Counted from the stretch's first letter, positions 18,113-27,813 are shown. The stretch is DNA of 64,000 bases from Candidatus Microbacterium phytovorans (GCA_029202445.1 CP119321.1:248001-312000), one strand, 5' to 3'. The notes: generated by a model not told the origin, from the letters alone. Translations and numbers: made by a program.

Positions 18113-19315
18113 TCAGGAGTCGAGCAGCCGGCGCAGGTGCCTGCCGACCGCTTCGCTCTCGATGAGGAAGCCGTCGTGGCCGAAGTCGCTGGAGAGCACC
18201 ACGACGTCGTCGTCGATGGTCGACCGGATGCCACGGGCGATGCGCCGCTGACCGTCGACGGGGAATAGGCGGTCGCTGTCGATGCCGAGCACGAGCGTGC
18301 GGGCCGTGATGCGGGCCAAGGCATCCTCGACACCGCCCCGGTCGCGCCCGATGTCGTGCGAGTTCATCGCCTCGACGAGGGTGAGGTAGGCGTTCGCGTC
18401 GAAGCGGCGGGTGAACTTGTTGCCGTGGAAGTCGAGGTAGCTCTCCACGGCGTACCGGCCGCCGGCGGTCATCGGGCTCTTGTCGGACTGCCAGCTGCGT
18501 CCGAAGCGCTGATTGAGCTCGGTGGGACTGCGGTAGTTCAGCAGCGCCATACGACGTGCGAGCGCGAGGCCGCGGTGCGGACCTTCGCCGTCGGCGGCGT
18601 CGTAGTACTCGCCGCCGGCGAAGCGCGGGTCCATGCGGATGGCTTCGAGCTGGACAGAGTTCAGCGCCACCTGGTCGGCCGTCGTGGTCGGCGGCGAGCA
18701 CAGCACCGCCAGCCTCTCCACGCGGTCGGGGTGACCGGCCGCCCATTCCAGAGCGTGCATGCCTCCCATCGAGCCGCCGACGACCGCTGCCCACACGTCG
18801 ATGCCGAGCTCATCGGCCAGCCGCACCTGCGCCTCGACCTGATCGCGGATCGTCAGCGTCGGGAAGCGCCCGGCCCACTCGTAGCCGTCGGGAGCGATGC
18901 TCGACGGTCCGGTGGAGCCCTGGCATCCGCCGAGCATGTTCGCCGCGACCACGTACCAGCGATCCGTGTCGATCGCCGCTCCCGGGCCCACGATGTCCTC
19001 CCACCACCCCGCGGTGGGATGTCCGCGCCCGGCGGCGCCGCGCACGTGGCTGTCGCCCGTCAGTGCATGGAGCACGAGCACGGCGTTGTCGCGCGCGGGG
19101 GACAGCTCACCCCACGTCTCGTACGCGAGGCGGATGCCGGGCAGCTCCCGGCCGCTCTCCGTGCGGAACGCGCCGAGCGCGGCGAACCGGCGCTCGCCCG
19201 GGTCGTCGCCGTCGCGCCACGCGCCGGTCGCCGGCGGGCGTGCGCGCAGCAGACGCGCGTCGGCCTCCGTGATCGGTGCGCTCGGCACCGTGTCTTCGGA
19301 GGTCTGCCAGTCCAT
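18113..19315 (-). CDS. metX: Homoserine O-acetyltransferase
   Basis: 400 residues from ATG 19315 (an in-frame ATG at 19324 is possible; GGGAG lies 1 nt from the first and 10 nt from the second). Alpha/beta-hydrolase with NMLGGCQGSTGPSS, the nucleophile elbow VVGGSMGGMHALEW, and the acid and His in GIDSDRLFPV and FGHDGFLIE. It activates homoserine with acetyl-CoA for methionine synthesis. metY on the same strand supplies the next step but is separated by a gene on the other strand. Confidence 0.95.
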   Translation of the reverse strand: MDWQTSEDTVPSAPITEADARLLRARPPATGAWRDGDDPGERRFAALGAFRTESGRELPGIRLAYETWGELSPARDNAVLVLHALTGDSHVRGAAGRGHPTAGWWEDIVGPGAAIDTDRWYVVAANMLGGCQGSTGPSSIAPDGYEWAGRFPTLTIRDQVEAQVRLADELGIDVWAAVVGGSMGGMHALEWAAGHPDRVERLAVLCSPPTTTADQVALNSVQLEAIRMDPRFAGGEYYDAADGEGPHRGLALARRMALLNYRSPTELNQRFGRSWQSDKSPMTAGGRYAVESYLDFHGNKFTRRFDANAYLTLVEAMNSHDIGRDRGGVEDALARITARTLVLGIDSDRLFPVDGQRRIARGIRSTIDDDVVVLSSDFGHDGFLIESEAVGRHLRRLLDS

Positions 19316-19410
19316 GGCATCCATTCTCCCGGTCGTGGGCGCTGGCGTGCGTCGTGTTACGGCCGGAACACCGGTGTCGGGTGTCGGGGGCGGGGCGTAC
19401 GCTCGCCGGC

Positions 19411-20352
19411 ATGGACAACGCGGTGGAGTACCTGCTCGCGGGAGATCCGGCGATCCGCTGGCAGACCCTGCGCGACCTGGCGGATGCCGACGAGGCGACG
19501 GTCGCCGTCGAACGCGCACGTGTCGCCTCCGAGGGCTGGGGTGCGCGGCTTTTGGCCGAGCAGGGTGCCGACGGGCGGTGGGACGGCGGGGTGTACCGAC
19601 CCGGGTGGGTCGACGAGTCCCGGCCGATGTACGACGCGTGGACGGCGACGCACTTCTCGCTGCAGCAGCTGGTCGACCTCGGCGTCGATCCACGCGATCC
19701 GCGGGTGGTGACGGCGGTCGATCGCGTGGAACGGCAGGTGCGGTGGGATCACGACGGCGAGCCCTACTTCGAGGGCGAGACGGAGCCGTGCATCAACGGC
19801 GTCGCGCTCACGATCGCGACGTACTTCGGTCGCGACGGGTCCGCCATCATCGACACGCTCGTGGCGGGCCAACTCGCCGACGGGGGTTGGAACTGCTGGG
19901 ACGAAGACGGCACGAGCGTCGCGTCACTGCACTCGACGGTGTGCGCCCTGGAAGGACTGCGCGATGCCCACCGAGCCCGCGGCGGTGACGCGCGGCTCGA
20001 CGAGGTCCTGCGGCGAGGGGAGGAGGTGCTGCTGGAGAGGCGGTTGCTCTTCCGGAAGTCCGACGGCGAGGTCATCGACCCGCGCTTCGGTATGGCGTCG
20101 TACCCCGTGCGCTGGTTCTACGACACGCTTCGCGCGCTCGAGTACTTCCGTCGCGCCGACCTGCGCGATCCGCGACTGGGTGACGCGGTGGAGCTCCTCC
20201 GCGCGAAGCAGCTCCCCGACGGCCGGTTCCTCCACGAGAACCGCCACGAGGGGCCCGTGCTCTTCGAGATGGAGGGCGAACACGAGGGCGCGCCGAGCCG
20301 GTGGGTCACGTTGCGCGCACGGCGGGTGCTGCGGTGGTGGGACGGCGCCTGA
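19411..20352 (+). CDS. Alpha/alpha-toroid (prenyltransferase/squalene-cyclase-like) repeat protein
   Basis: 313 residues. Repeats of the toroid type are visible: GADGRWDGGVYRPG, AGQLADGGWNCWDEDGTSVASLHST and KQLPDGRFLHENRHEG, each with the G-x-W/F after a charged turn. It lacks the DxDD catalytic motif of squalene cyclases, so that name would be misleading. The protein is predicted cytosolic. TACGCT lies seven bases before the ATG. It sits alone between metX and metY in the opposite direction. Confidence 0.8.
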   Translation: MDNAVEYLLAGDPAIRWQTLRDLADADEATVAVERARVASEGWGARLLAEQGADGRWDGGVYRPGWVDESRPMYDAWTATHFSLQQLVDLGVDPRDPRVVTAVDRVERQVRWDHDGEPYFEGETEPCINGVALTIATYFGRDGSAIIDTLVAGQLADGGWNCWDEDGTSVASLHSTVCALEGLRDAHRARGGDARLDEVLRRGEEVLLERRLLFRKSDGEVIDPRFGMASYPVRWFYDTLRALEYFRRADLRDPRLGDAVELLRAKQLPDGRFLHENRHEGPVLFEMEGEHEGAPSRWVTLRARRVLRWWDGA

Positions 20353-20356
20353 GCGG

Positions 20357-20413
20357 CACCGATGAACGACGGATGCCCCGTCCCGAAGGACGAGGCATCC
20401 GTGTCGTTCGGTG
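20357..20413. terminator. Bidirectional hairpin terminator
   Basis: Long inverted repeat with a CGAA tetraloop. The inner arms ACGGATGCC-CGTCC and GGACG-GGCATCCGT are nearly perfect; the outer arms CACCGA / TCGGTG extend it. It separates the convergent toroid gene and metY. Confidence 0.8.
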
Positions 20414-20422
20414 GAGTGCGGG

Positions 20423-21745
20423 TCAGGCGCGAGCCGCCTCCGACACGCGACGGGCGGCCGCGAGGGCCTGCTCCAGGTCGGCCTTGAGGTCGTCGATGTT
20501 CTCGAGGCCCACCGACAGGCGGACGAGGCCGGGGGTGACCCCCGTCGTCAGCTGCTGCTCGGGGGTGAGCTGCGAGTGCGTCGTCGAGGCCGGGTGGATC
20601 ACGAGCGAGCGCACGTCGCCGATGTTGGCGAGGTGGCTGAAGAGGCTGAGCGCGTTGACGAACTCACGACCCGCCTGAACACCACCCTTGAGCTCGAACG
20701 ACAGCACCGCACCGACGCCCGTCGGCGCGTAGGTGTTGGCGGCGGCGTACCACGGCGAGGTGGGCAGGCCCGAGTAGTTCACCGACGCGATGTCGTCGTG
20801 GTTCTCGAGCCACTCCGCGATCTCCTGCGCGTTCTGCACGTGACGTTCGATGCGCAGGGAGAGCGTCTCGATGCCCTGGATGAGCAGCCACGCGCTCTGC
20901 GGCGAGATCGCAGCACCCAGGTCGCGCAGCAGCTGCACGCGCGCCTTGATGATGTAGGCGAGGGCGTCGCCGACCGCCGTCGTGTACGACGCGCCGTGGT
21001 ACGACGGGTCGGGCTCGGTGAGACCGGGGAACTTCTCGACGTTCTGCGACCACGCGAACTTCCCGCCGTCCACGATGGCGCCGCCGATCACGGTGCCGTG
21101 ACCGCCGAGGAACTTCGTGGCCGAGTGGATGACGATGTCGGCGCCGTGCTCGAACGGGCGGATCAGGTACGGGGTCGCGATCGTGTTGTCGACGATGAGG
21201 GGCACGCCCGCCTCGTGTGCGACGTCGGCCACCGTGCGGATGTCGAGGATGTTGATCTTCGGGTTGCCGATCGTCTCCGCGAAGAACAGCTTCGTGTTGG
21301 GCCGGACGGCGCGACGCCACTCCTCGGGGTCGTCCTGGTTCTCCACGAAGGTCGTCTCGATGCCGAGCTTGGCCAACGTGTACTTGAACAGGTTGTACGT
21401 GCCGCCGTAGATCGAGCTCGACGAGACGATGTGGTCGCCGGCCTCGGCGATGTTGAGCACCGCGAAGGTCTCGGCGGCCTGCCCGGATGCCACCAGGAGC
21501 GCGCCCGTCCCGCCTTCGAGCGCCGCGATGCGCTGCTCGACGACATCCTGCGTGGGGTTCTGGATGCGCGTGTAGATGTTGCCGAACTCGGCCAGCGCGA
21601 AGAGGTTCGCGGCGTGGTCGGCGTTGTCGAACACGTACGAGGTGGTCTGGTAGATCGGCGTGGCGCGCGCCTTCGTGACCGGGTCGGGAGCGGCTCCCGC
21701 ATGGATCTGCGTGGTCTCGAAGCGCCAGTTCTCGTTGGCGGACAT
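20423..21745 (-). CDS. metY: O-acetylhomoserine sulfhydrylase / aminocarboxypropyltransferase
   Basis: 440 residues, a PLP enzyme of the Cys/Met metabolism class. ETTQIHAG is at the N-terminus, QNPTQDVVEQRIAALEGG near residue 68, and the Schiff-base lysine lies in HSATKFLGGHG. It makes homocysteine from O-acetylhomoserine and sulfide, following MetX. GCAGGAG lies 7 nt before ATG 21745. In the leader the arms GGATGCCG (21784-21791) and CGGCATCC (21811-21818) form an inverted repeat; no known SAM riboswitch fold was recognised. Confidence 0.95.
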   Translation of the reverse strand: MSANENWRFETTQIHAGAAPDPVTKARATPIYQTTSYVFDNADHAANLFALAEFGNIYTRIQNPTQDVVEQRIAALEGGTGALLVASGQAAETFAVLNIAEAGDHIVSSSSIYGGTYNLFKYTLAKLGIETTFVENQDDPEEWRRAVRPNTKLFFAETIGNPKINILDIRTVADVAHEAGVPLIVDNTIATPYLIRPFEHGADIVIHSATKFLGGHGTVIGGAIVDGGKFAWSQNVEKFPGLTEPDPSYHGASYTTAVGDALAYIIKARVQLLRDLGAAISPQSAWLLIQGIETLSLRIERHVQNAQEIAEWLENHDDIASVNYSGLPTSPWYAAANTYAPTGVGAVLSFELKGGVQAGREFVNALSLFSHLANIGDVRSLVIHPASTTHSQLTPEQQLTTGVTPGLVRLSVGLENIDDLKADLEQALAAARRVSEAARA

Positions 21746-21941
21746 GGTGTGCTCCTGCGGGTTCGGGTGACGGCTCTCACGGCGGATGCCGTTGCTCGAC
21801 AGTACGTTCACGGCATCCCTCGCAACAACGCCCGGGAAATGTGACGTAACGTGCGCGCTCCGCGTCGTTCTCGTGCGCGGCGGCGAGGCGGATGCGCGGG
21901 TCACCGGGGAGTCTCCGAGCCGGTGTCGTAGCGTGGAGACC

Positions 21942-22718
21942 ATGACGACACGGCGTGCAGTGGTGACCGGGGCGAGTTCGGGGATCGGGGCCGCGACGGT
22001 GCGAGCCCTCCGGGCGAAGGGCTGGGATGTCGTGGGGGTCGCGCGTCGCGCCGATCGGCTCGCCGAACTGGATGCCGAGGTGGGCTCCGTGTCCTTCGCC
22101 GCCGACCTCACCGCGGCGGCCGACGTGTCGGCGCTCGCCGAGCACCTGGCGGCGTCGGGTCCGGTGCACGCGCTCGTCCACGTTGCCGGCGGTGCGCGCG
22201 GGACGGACCTGGTCGAGAACGGCGACCCGGAGCACTGGCGGTGGATGTTCGAGGTGAACGTCTTGTCGGCCCAGCGGGTGACCGCGGCCCTGCTTCCGCT
22301 GCTGCGGGCCGCCGCGGCTGACGACGACCACGCCGATGCCCTGTACGTCACCTCCACCGCTGCCCAGACCGCCTACCCGGGCGGTTCCGGCTACAACGCG
22401 GCGAAGGCGGGGGAGTCGATGATCGCCCGTGCGCTGCGGTTGGAGCTCAACGGGGAGCCGATCCGCGTCACCGAGATCGCCCCCGGCATGGTCTACACGG
22501 AGGAGTTCACGCTCAACCGCCTCGGTGGCAACCAGGCCGCGGCCGAGAAGGTCTACGAGGGCGTGGCGGAGCCGCTGACGGCAGACGACGTGGCCGACGT
22601 GATCGCGTACGCCCTCTCCGCTCCGGGGCACGTGAACCTCGACCTGGTCACGATGCGCCCCGTCGCGCAGTCGGCCCAGCACCTGCTGGCGCGCGGGCCG
22701 CTCCGCCCGCGCGTGTAG
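21942..22718 (+). CDS. SDR family oxidoreductase
   Basis: 258 residues, a classical short-chain dehydrogenase: the NAD(P)-binding TGASSGIG is at residues 9-16, Ser in YVTSTAAQ, and the catalytic GYNAAK. An Arg-rich segment after the second strand suggests NADPH preference. Substrate unknown; it is of the YdfG/serine dehydrogenase-like general type. TAGCGT lies seven bases before the ATG. The gene diverges from metY across 196 nt. Confidence 0.9.
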   Translation: MTTRRAVVTGASSGIGAATVRALRAKGWDVVGVARRADRLAELDAEVGSVSFAADLTAAADVSALAEHLAASGPVHALVHVAGGARGTDLVENGDPEHWRWMFEVNVLSAQRVTAALLPLLRAAAADDDHADALYVTSTAAQTAYPGGSGYNAAKAGESMIARALRLELNGEPIRVTEIAPGMVYTEEFTLNRLGGNQAAAEKVYEGVAEPLTADDVADVIAYALSAPGHVNLDLVTMRPVAQSAQHLLARGPLRPRV

Positions 22719-22735
22719 CGCCGGAACGGCAAGCA

Positions 22736-22823
22736 CAACTCCGGCATCTAGGTCCCGTCCGTCAGGCGGTGCCACGAACGGTCGTGAGCGCGTCCCGTCC
22801 GTCAGCCGGACTTCCGGAGTTGC
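22736..22823. repeat. Intergenic direct and inverted repeats
   Basis: The gap between the SDR and MFS genes holds a 14-nt direct repeat, GTCCCGTCCGTCAG, at 22752-22765 and 22792-22805. It is bracketed by inverted arms CAACTCCGG (22737-22745) and CCGGAGTTG (22813-22821). It may end transcription from both sides or be a decayed mobile repeat. Confidence 0.55.
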
Positions 22824-22898
22824 GGGGCAGGAACGGGTCGCGCATCAATCGGACATACCCGACGCGGATGACACCGACGCGGTGGAACCGGGACCGAT

Positions 22899-24410
22899 TC
22901 AGGCCGCGGGGGTCTCCGCAGCGTCGGCGAAAGCGACCTTCGGGACGAAGAACAGGAGCACCGCCGCGAGGAACCCGCCCGCAGCGCAGATCGCCCACAC
23001 CGTCAGGTACCCGCCGAGCGACGCGGCGGTCTGGCTCGCCGCCACCCCCGCGCCGCCGGCGAGCACGACGCCGAACACCGCCGACGAGAACGTCCCGCCG
23101 ATCGTCTTGGTCGTGTTGGTGAGAGCGGATGCCACGCCGGTCTGACCGAGCGGTGCGGCCGCCGCGGCCGCCGCCGGCATCGCGCCCACGAGGGCACCGC
23201 AGCCGAGGCCGGCGATCGAGAGGTTCAGGAGCACCTGCCACAGCTCGAGGTGGAAGGGGAGGAAGAGGGTGTACCCGACGCCGACGAGGAGGGCGGCGGC
23301 GATCAGGACGATCCGGGGGCTCGCCCGGCGCGAGGTGACGGCGAACAGCACGGCACCGACGATGAGCGACACGAGGTAGACACCGATGACGTTCGAGCGC
23401 TCCGTGGCATCCAGCCCCAGGCCGTAGCCGAGCGACGGGTCGGTGCCCGCGTAGGTGGAGAGGGGGCCCTGCGCGCCGAGCAGGCTGATGCCGATCAGGA
23501 ACGCCGTCACCTGGACGGGCCACATGTCGGGGCGCGCGAGCACGCGGACGTCGATCGCCGGGTCTTTCTGCCGCAGCTCGAACAGCACGAACCCGACGAG
23601 GACGACCACGCCGAGCACGAGGAGCGTCACGACGCCCACCCAGACACCGTCACCGAGGTCGAGTTCGCCGATGAGACGCATCCAGGCGAGTGCGCTCGTG
23701 ATGAGCAGCAGCCCCCACGCGAGGATGACGAAGCCCCAGGTGTCGAGCGTCCGGCCCGGTTGCGGGGTGGACTCCGGCACCCACAGCCAGATGACGACGG
23801 CGACGAGTGTGACCGCGATGGCCGGGACGATGAGGGTGAGGGTCAGGTCGCCCCCGGTGGCGGCGAAGATGCGTCCGGCGGCCAGGGCGCCGATGATCGC
23901 GCCCGCCTGCAGTCCGACGACGAGGAGACCCGCGGCGCGGCGGGTGAGGGAGACGCCGCGGTTCTGCGCGCGGCCGCGCTCGAAGATGAGGGCGATCTCC
24001 AGGGGGAGCCACACGACGTAGAACCCCTGGAGCGCCCAGGCGATGAGGAAGGTCCAAAAGGAGCCAGCGAACGCGAGCCACCACGTCGCGCCCGCCGTGA
24101 GGACCGCCGCGATCAGCAGGATGCGCTTGTGGCCGTACATGTCGCCGAGCTTGGCGAGCACCGGCACGACGAGCGCCGACAGCAGCAGCTGGGCGGCTTC
24201 GAACCAGTTGACGTCGGAGTCGTGGATGTCCAGGGCGACGACGATGTCGCTGAACAAGGGCACGTAGTACCCCTGCAGGATGCCGCTGACCACCTCGACG
24301 AGGATGAACCAGCCGATGAGCCCGGCGGTGATACCCAGTGCTGAGGAGCGCAGGGTGGAGGAGCGCGGCGCGGCGGCGGGCCGCGGGGACGAAGCGGGTC
24401 GGGATGCCAC
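22899..24410 (-). CDS. MFS transporter, DHA2-like 14-TM
   Basis: 503 residues starting at GTG 24410, six bases after TAGACT on the minus strand. It has fourteen hydrophobic segments, KLGDMYGHKRILL as the loop 2-3 motif A, and a cytosolic stretch of ELRQKDPAIDVRVL. This is the architecture of DHA2 drug:proton antiporters. No regulator lies adjacent. Substrate cannot be inferred. Confidence 0.88.
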   Translation of the reverse strand: MASRPASSPRPAAAPRSSTLRSSALGITAGLIGWFILVEVVSGILQGYYVPLFSDIVVALDIHDSDVNWFEAAQLLLSALVVPVLAKLGDMYGHKRILLIAAVLTAGATWWLAFAGSFWTFLIAWALQGFYVVWLPLEIALIFERGRAQNRGVSLTRRAAGLLVVGLQAGAIIGALAAGRIFAATGGDLTLTLIVPAIAVTLVAVVIWLWVPESTPQPGRTLDTWGFVILAWGLLLITSALAWMRLIGELDLGDGVWVGVVTLLVLGVVVLVGFVLFELRQKDPAIDVRVLARPDMWPVQVTAFLIGISLLGAQGPLSTYAGTDPSLGYGLGLDATERSNVIGVYLVSLIVGAVLFAVTSRRASPRIVLIAAALLVGVGYTLFLPFHLELWQVLLNLSIAGLGCGALVGAMPAAAAAAAPLGQTGVASALTNTTKTIGGTFSSAVFGVVLAGGAGVAASQTAASLGGYLTVWAICAAGGFLAAVLLFFVPKVAFADAAETPAA

Positions 24411-24505
24411 GGCGTCAGTCTAAGTCTCACGCGTGCTGACACCGCGTGCAGCGGGAGGAACCTCTCTCGGCGCGCCGTAGGCTGGAGCCGACGAAGGAGG
24501 AACGG

Positions 24506-25006
24506 GTGACGCAGAAGCGCGAGAAGCTGACCTGGGACGGGTTCGGGGAGGCGACGCGCGATCTGTCGCGGCGGATCGTCGGCGACGAGTTCGTGCCCGA
24601 CGTGGTCGTCGCGATCGCGCGAGGCGGGCTGCTCCCCGCGGGGGCGATCGCCTACGGCCTCGGCGTCAAGAGCTGCGGCGCGTTGAACGTCGAGTTCTAC
24701 ACGGGGATCGGCACCGTGCTCGACGCGCCGGAACTGCTGCCGCCCGACCTCGACCTCGGGTACCTGCCCGGAAAGCGCGTGCTTCTCGTCGACGACGTGG
24801 CCGACAGCGGCCGCACCCTCGCGCTCGCCGTGCAGCTGCTGCGCGACGCGGGTGCGGACGTGCGCTCGGTGTGCATCTACACGAAGCCCGGTTCGGTCGC
24901 GCTGCCGGATTACGCCTGGCGTGAGACGGGTCTCTGGATCGACTTCCCGTGGTCGGCTCGCGGCACGGTCGTCGAGGAGGACGGCGGCGCGAAGGCGAGC
25001 GCCTGA
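24506..25006 (+). CDS. Phosphoribosyltransferase (xanthine/hypoxanthine type)
   Basis: 166 residues from GTG 24506, chosen because AGGAGG lies five bases upstream; a -10 TAGGCT sits further upstream at 24478-24483. The PRPP-binding loop [14 protein letters not shown] occupies residues 92-105 and [10 protein letters not shown] is the N-terminal phosphate contact. It probably salvages a purine base with PRPP; the exact base is unclear. It overlaps ung by one base (TGATG). Confidence 0.85.
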   Translation: MTQKREKLTWDGFGEATRDLSRRIVGDEFVPDVVVAIARGGLLPAGAIAYGLGVKSCGALNVEFYTGIGTVLDAPELLPPDLDLGYLPGKRVLLVDDVADSGRTLALAVQLLRDAGADVRSVCIYTKPGSVALPDYAWRETGLWIDFPWSARGTVVEEDGGAKASA

Positions 25007-25704
25007 TGCCACGGGGCCTGCCGGAACTCGCCGAGGCGGGGCTCATCGACCCCGGCTGGGCATCCGCGCTGGCCCCCGTCGGCGACGACATCGCCGCTCT
25101 CGGCGAGAGGCTGCGGGCCGAGACGGCCGCCGGACGCGGCTACCTCCCCTCGGGAGACAGCGTCCTGCGGGCCTTCGCGCGACCGCTGAACGATGTGCGG
25201 GTGCTCATCGTCGGGCAGGACCCCTATCCCACACCGGGGCATCCGATCGGGCTCTCCTTCGCCGTCGACGCCGACGTCCGGCCCCTCCCGCGGAGCCTCG
25301 CGAACATCTACCGAGAACTGGAGACCGACCTCGGCATCCCTCCGGCGCCGCACGGCGACCTCTCGGCGTGGAGCGATCAGGGGGTCATGCTGCTGAACCG
25401 CGTGCTCACGGTCGCGCCCGGCGCGCCCGCCTCGCACCGCGGGTGGGGGTGGGAGGCGGTGACCGAGCACGCCATCCGTACCCTCGTCGCTCGGGAACGG
25501 CCGCTCGTCGCGATCCTCTGGGGAAAGGATGCCGCGAACCTCCGTCCGCTGCTCGGACACACCCCCGTGATCGAGTCGGCGCATCCGTCGCCACTGTCGG
25601 CCCATCGCGGATTCTTCGGTTCCCGGCCGTTCTCACGCGCTAACGCGCTCCTCGCCGATCTGGGCGCCGACCCCGTGGACTGGCGGGTGCGCCCCGTAGG
25701 CTGA
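25006..25704 (+). CDS. ung: Uracil-DNA glycosylase
   Basis: 232 residues, family 1 UDG. The water-activating loop GQDPYP is at residues 70-75, SNIYRE-like ANIYREL follows, [11 protein letters not shown] is the uracil pocket strand, and [18 protein letters not shown] is the DNA-intercalation loop. It removes uracil from DNA to start base excision repair. Translationally coupled to the phosphoribosyltransferase gene. Confidence 0.97.
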   Translation: MPRGLPELAEAGLIDPGWASALAPVGDDIAALGERLRAETAAGRGYLPSGDSVLRAFARPLNDVRVLIVGQDPYPTPGHPIGLSFAVDADVRPLPRSLANIYRELETDLGIPPAPHGDLSAWSDQGVMLLNRVLTVAPGAPASHRGWGWEAVTEHAIRTLVARERPLVAILWGKDAANLRPLLGHTPVIESAHPSPLSAHRGFFGSRPFSRANALLADLGADPVDWRVRPVG

Positions 25705-25708
25705 GCCC

Positions 25709-26326
25709 ATGCTGGAGGAGGAGTACGAGAAGACTCGGCGTGTGCTGCCGCACCACCTCCGCCGTGCTCCCGAGCCCGAGCGTCCTTTCGCTTTCGAGAT
25801 CCGTCCCGCCACCCGCACCGACATGGCGGACGTGAGGGAGATCTACAACTACTACGTCACCAACTCCGTCGTGACCCTCGACGAGAAGAAGTGGTCGCAC
25901 GCGCGCTGGACCGACAAGTTCGACTACCTGCACAAGCTCGGGCTCCCGTTCCTCGTCGCCGTGTCGCCGTCGGGGCAGATCCTGGGATACGGCCTGGTCT
26001 CGCCGTGGACCGGCAAGTCCGGCTACCGCTACACCGTGGAGAACTCGATCTACCTCGGGCAGGCGGCCACCGGCAAAGGGCTCGGCCGCGCGCTCCTGGA
26101 GGCGCTGATCGCCGCGTGCGAAGAACTCGGCATCCGCGAGATGGTGGCCGTCATCAGCGACAAGGGCGCCGAAGCGTCGGTGGCCCTGCACGAGAAGCTC
26201 GGCTTCGTCGAGGTCGGGCGGATGGGACGGGTCGGCTTCAAGTTCGGGCGCTGGCTCGGCACGATCTACCTGCAGAAGCACCTCGACGCCAAGAAGCGGA
26301 AGAAGCGCTCACTCTTCGGCCGGTGA
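25709..26326 (+). CDS. GNAT family N-acetyltransferase (phosphinothricin acetyltransferase-like)
   Basis: 205 residues. The GNAT fold begins near residue 28 (FEIRPATRTDMADVREIYNYYV). The acetyl-CoA loop QAATGKGLGRALLEAL is near 115-130, and HEKLGFVEVGRMGRVGFKFGRW matches the Pat/Bar subgroup C-terminus. It may acetylate a phosphinothricin-like amino acid or methionine sulfoximine. TAGGCT six bases before the ATG suggests its own leaderless promoter inside the end of ung. The 3' end overlaps the emfourin gene by 18 nt, convergent. Confidence 0.88.
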   Translation: MLEEEYEKTRRVLPHHLRRAPEPERPFAFEIRPATRTDMADVREIYNYYVTNSVVTLDEKKWSHARWTDKFDYLHKLGLPFLVAVSPSGQILGYGLVSPWTGKSGYRYTVENSIYLGQAATGKGLGRALLEALIAACEELGIREMVAVISDKGAEASVALHEKLGFVEVGRMGRVGFKFGRWLGTIYLQKHLDAKKRKKRSLFGR

Positions 26327-26692
26327 TCGACCGGCATCCGCCTCGCGCACTGCGTCGATGAGTCGTCGCCAAGGTTCGTCGAGGTCGGTCTCTGGCAACA
26401 CGGCGGTGTGCTCGCTCGTCGGGGTGCCGGCGACCACGGTCCAGCAGAACCGGTCGGCGCCTCCGGTCGTGACCTCGACATCGGCGCCCGCCTCGGCGTC
26501 GGAGCCCGCGTGCGGCGCGGCGGCATCCCACGGACAGGCGTCGATCAGTGATCGCCAGTGATCCGCCTCGTCCGGCGGGGGAGTCGCCGACCAGCGGCGC
26601 GTCAGCCCCGCGAAGCCGCCCGTGCGCTCGACCCGAATCGAGAGGGCGCACTCCGCGGCGGGCTCGTCGGTGCGGTCAGCGGCTTGCGACAT
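26309..26692 (-). CDS. Emfourin-type inhibitor of M4 metallopeptidase
   Basis: 127 residues with the family hallmark IRVERTGGFAGLTRR at residues 19-33, followed by an acidic strand-rich domain. Emfourins are small proteins that inhibit protealysin-like M4 peptidases; the gene sits directly downstream of such a peptidase and overlaps it by 17 nt, the usual arrangement. It is probably cytosolic, with no signal peptide. Function is by family and context. Confidence 0.88.
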   Translation of the reverse strand: MSQAADRTDEPAAECALSIRVERTGGFAGLTRRWSATPPPDEADHWRSLIDACPWDAAAPHAGSDAEAGADVEVTTGGADRFCWTVVAGTPTSEHTAVLPETDLDEPWRRLIDAVREADAGRSPAEE

Positions 26693-27803
26693 CGTCGATC
26701 ACACCGACGCCGACCCACGCGGCGCGGACGGCGGTGTGCTCCTCCGAGTCCTCACCGTACTCGCGTGTCGCGGTCTCCAGTGTCGCGCGGGCGAACGCGG
26801 CGAAGTCGGCCGTCGGGGCGACAGCACCGCCGGTGAGCGCGAGGTACCAGATCCGTCCGGCGCGCTCCCACGCGTAGCCACCGAGGGCGGTGGCGGCGAG
26901 GTGGAAGGCCTTGTTCGGGATGCCGGAGTTGATGTGGACGCCGCCGTTGTCGGCCGTCGTGTCGACGAAGTCGCGCATGTGCGCCGGCTGCGGGTCGCGC
27001 CCGAGGACGTCGTCGTCGTAGGCGGTGCCCGGCGCGTTCATCGACCGGAGGGCCTCGCCCTGCACGGCGTCCGTGAAGATGCCGGCGCCGATGAGCCAGG
27101 ATGCCTCGTCGACCGTCTGCTGCCGCGCATGCTGCTCCGTGAGTACCCCGAAGACGTCGGCGATCGACTCGTTGAGGGCACCGGACTGTCCCGCATACAC
27201 GAGGCCGCCCGCGCTCTCGATGACGCCGTGGCCGAGCTCGTGGGCGATCACGGTGAGCGAGCCGGTGAAGCCGGTGAACACCTCGCCGTCGCCGTCGCCG
27301 AACACCATGCGCTCGCCGTTCCAGAACGCGTTGTCGTAGTTCTCGCCGTAGTGCACCGTCGCCAGGAGAGCGCCGCCCGCCCCGTCGAGCGACACCCGCT
27401 CGACGGCATCCCAGAGGAACGCGAACGTCTCGCCGAGCCCGTCGTAGGCCTGGTCCGCCGCGATATCGCCGGTCGGGCCGTCGCCCTCGCGGCGCACGGG
27501 CACACCCGGGAGCGTTTCGCGCGTCTGCGCGTCGGACACGAGGCGGTCGGGATCAGGTGAGGCCTCCACCACGAGCGCATCGCCGTCGACCGTGAGGTCG
27601 ATGCTCGCGCGGACCGGCCGGTACGTGCGCGGGGTCGCCAGCGTCGCCCGGGCGGCCTCCGACGCGCGCGTGAAGCCGGGGTGATCGGATGCCGCGAGCC
27701 GCGCCAGGAGGTAGGCCGGAACGATGGCGTGCGCCTCGTCGCGGGGGAGGGCAGGGGCGAGGGCGGGGTGTGCGGTGCGGGGGTCGGTCGTCTCGGCATC
27801 CAT
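26676..27803 (-). CDS. Protealysin-like M4 metallopeptidase
   Basis: 375 residues. No signal peptide; a short N-terminal precursor contains IVPAYLLARLA (27-37), the protealysin-type propeptide motif. The zinc site HELGH is at 188-192 with the third ligand in NESIAD near 212; the catalytic His is in GGVHINSGIPNKAF. Thermolysin-like neutral protease, probably self-processed. TAGCCT seven bases before the ATG gives it a separate leaderless promoter, although it lies only 10 nt behind the oligopeptide ABC operon. Its inhibitor follows. Confidence 0.93.
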   Translation of the reverse strand: MDAETTDPRTAHPALAPALPRDEAHAIVPAYLLARLAASDHPGFTRASEAARATLATPRTYRPVRASIDLTVDGDALVVEASPDPDRLVSDAQTRETLPGVPVRREGDGPTGDIAADQAYDGLGETFAFLWDAVERVSLDGAGGALLATVHYGENYDNAFWNGERMVFGDGDGEVFTGFTGSLTVIAHELGHGVIESAGGLVYAGQSGALNESIADVFGVLTEQHARQQTVDEASWLIGAGIFTDAVQGEALRSMNAPGTAYDDDVLGRDPQPAHMRDFVDTTADNGGVHINSGIPNKAFHLAATALGGYAWERAGRIWYLALTGGAVAPTADFAAFARATLETATREYGEDSEEHTAVRAAWVGVGVIDDVASR

Positions 27804-27813
27804 GCAGGTCAGG

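Noticed and set aside
19411..20352. Calling the toroid protein a squalene cyclase
   Set aside because: The catalytic DxDD motif is missing and the protein is half the usual length.
21746..21941. SAM riboswitch upstream of metY
   Set aside because: An inverted repeat is present but none of the SAM riboswitch core motifs I know could be found.
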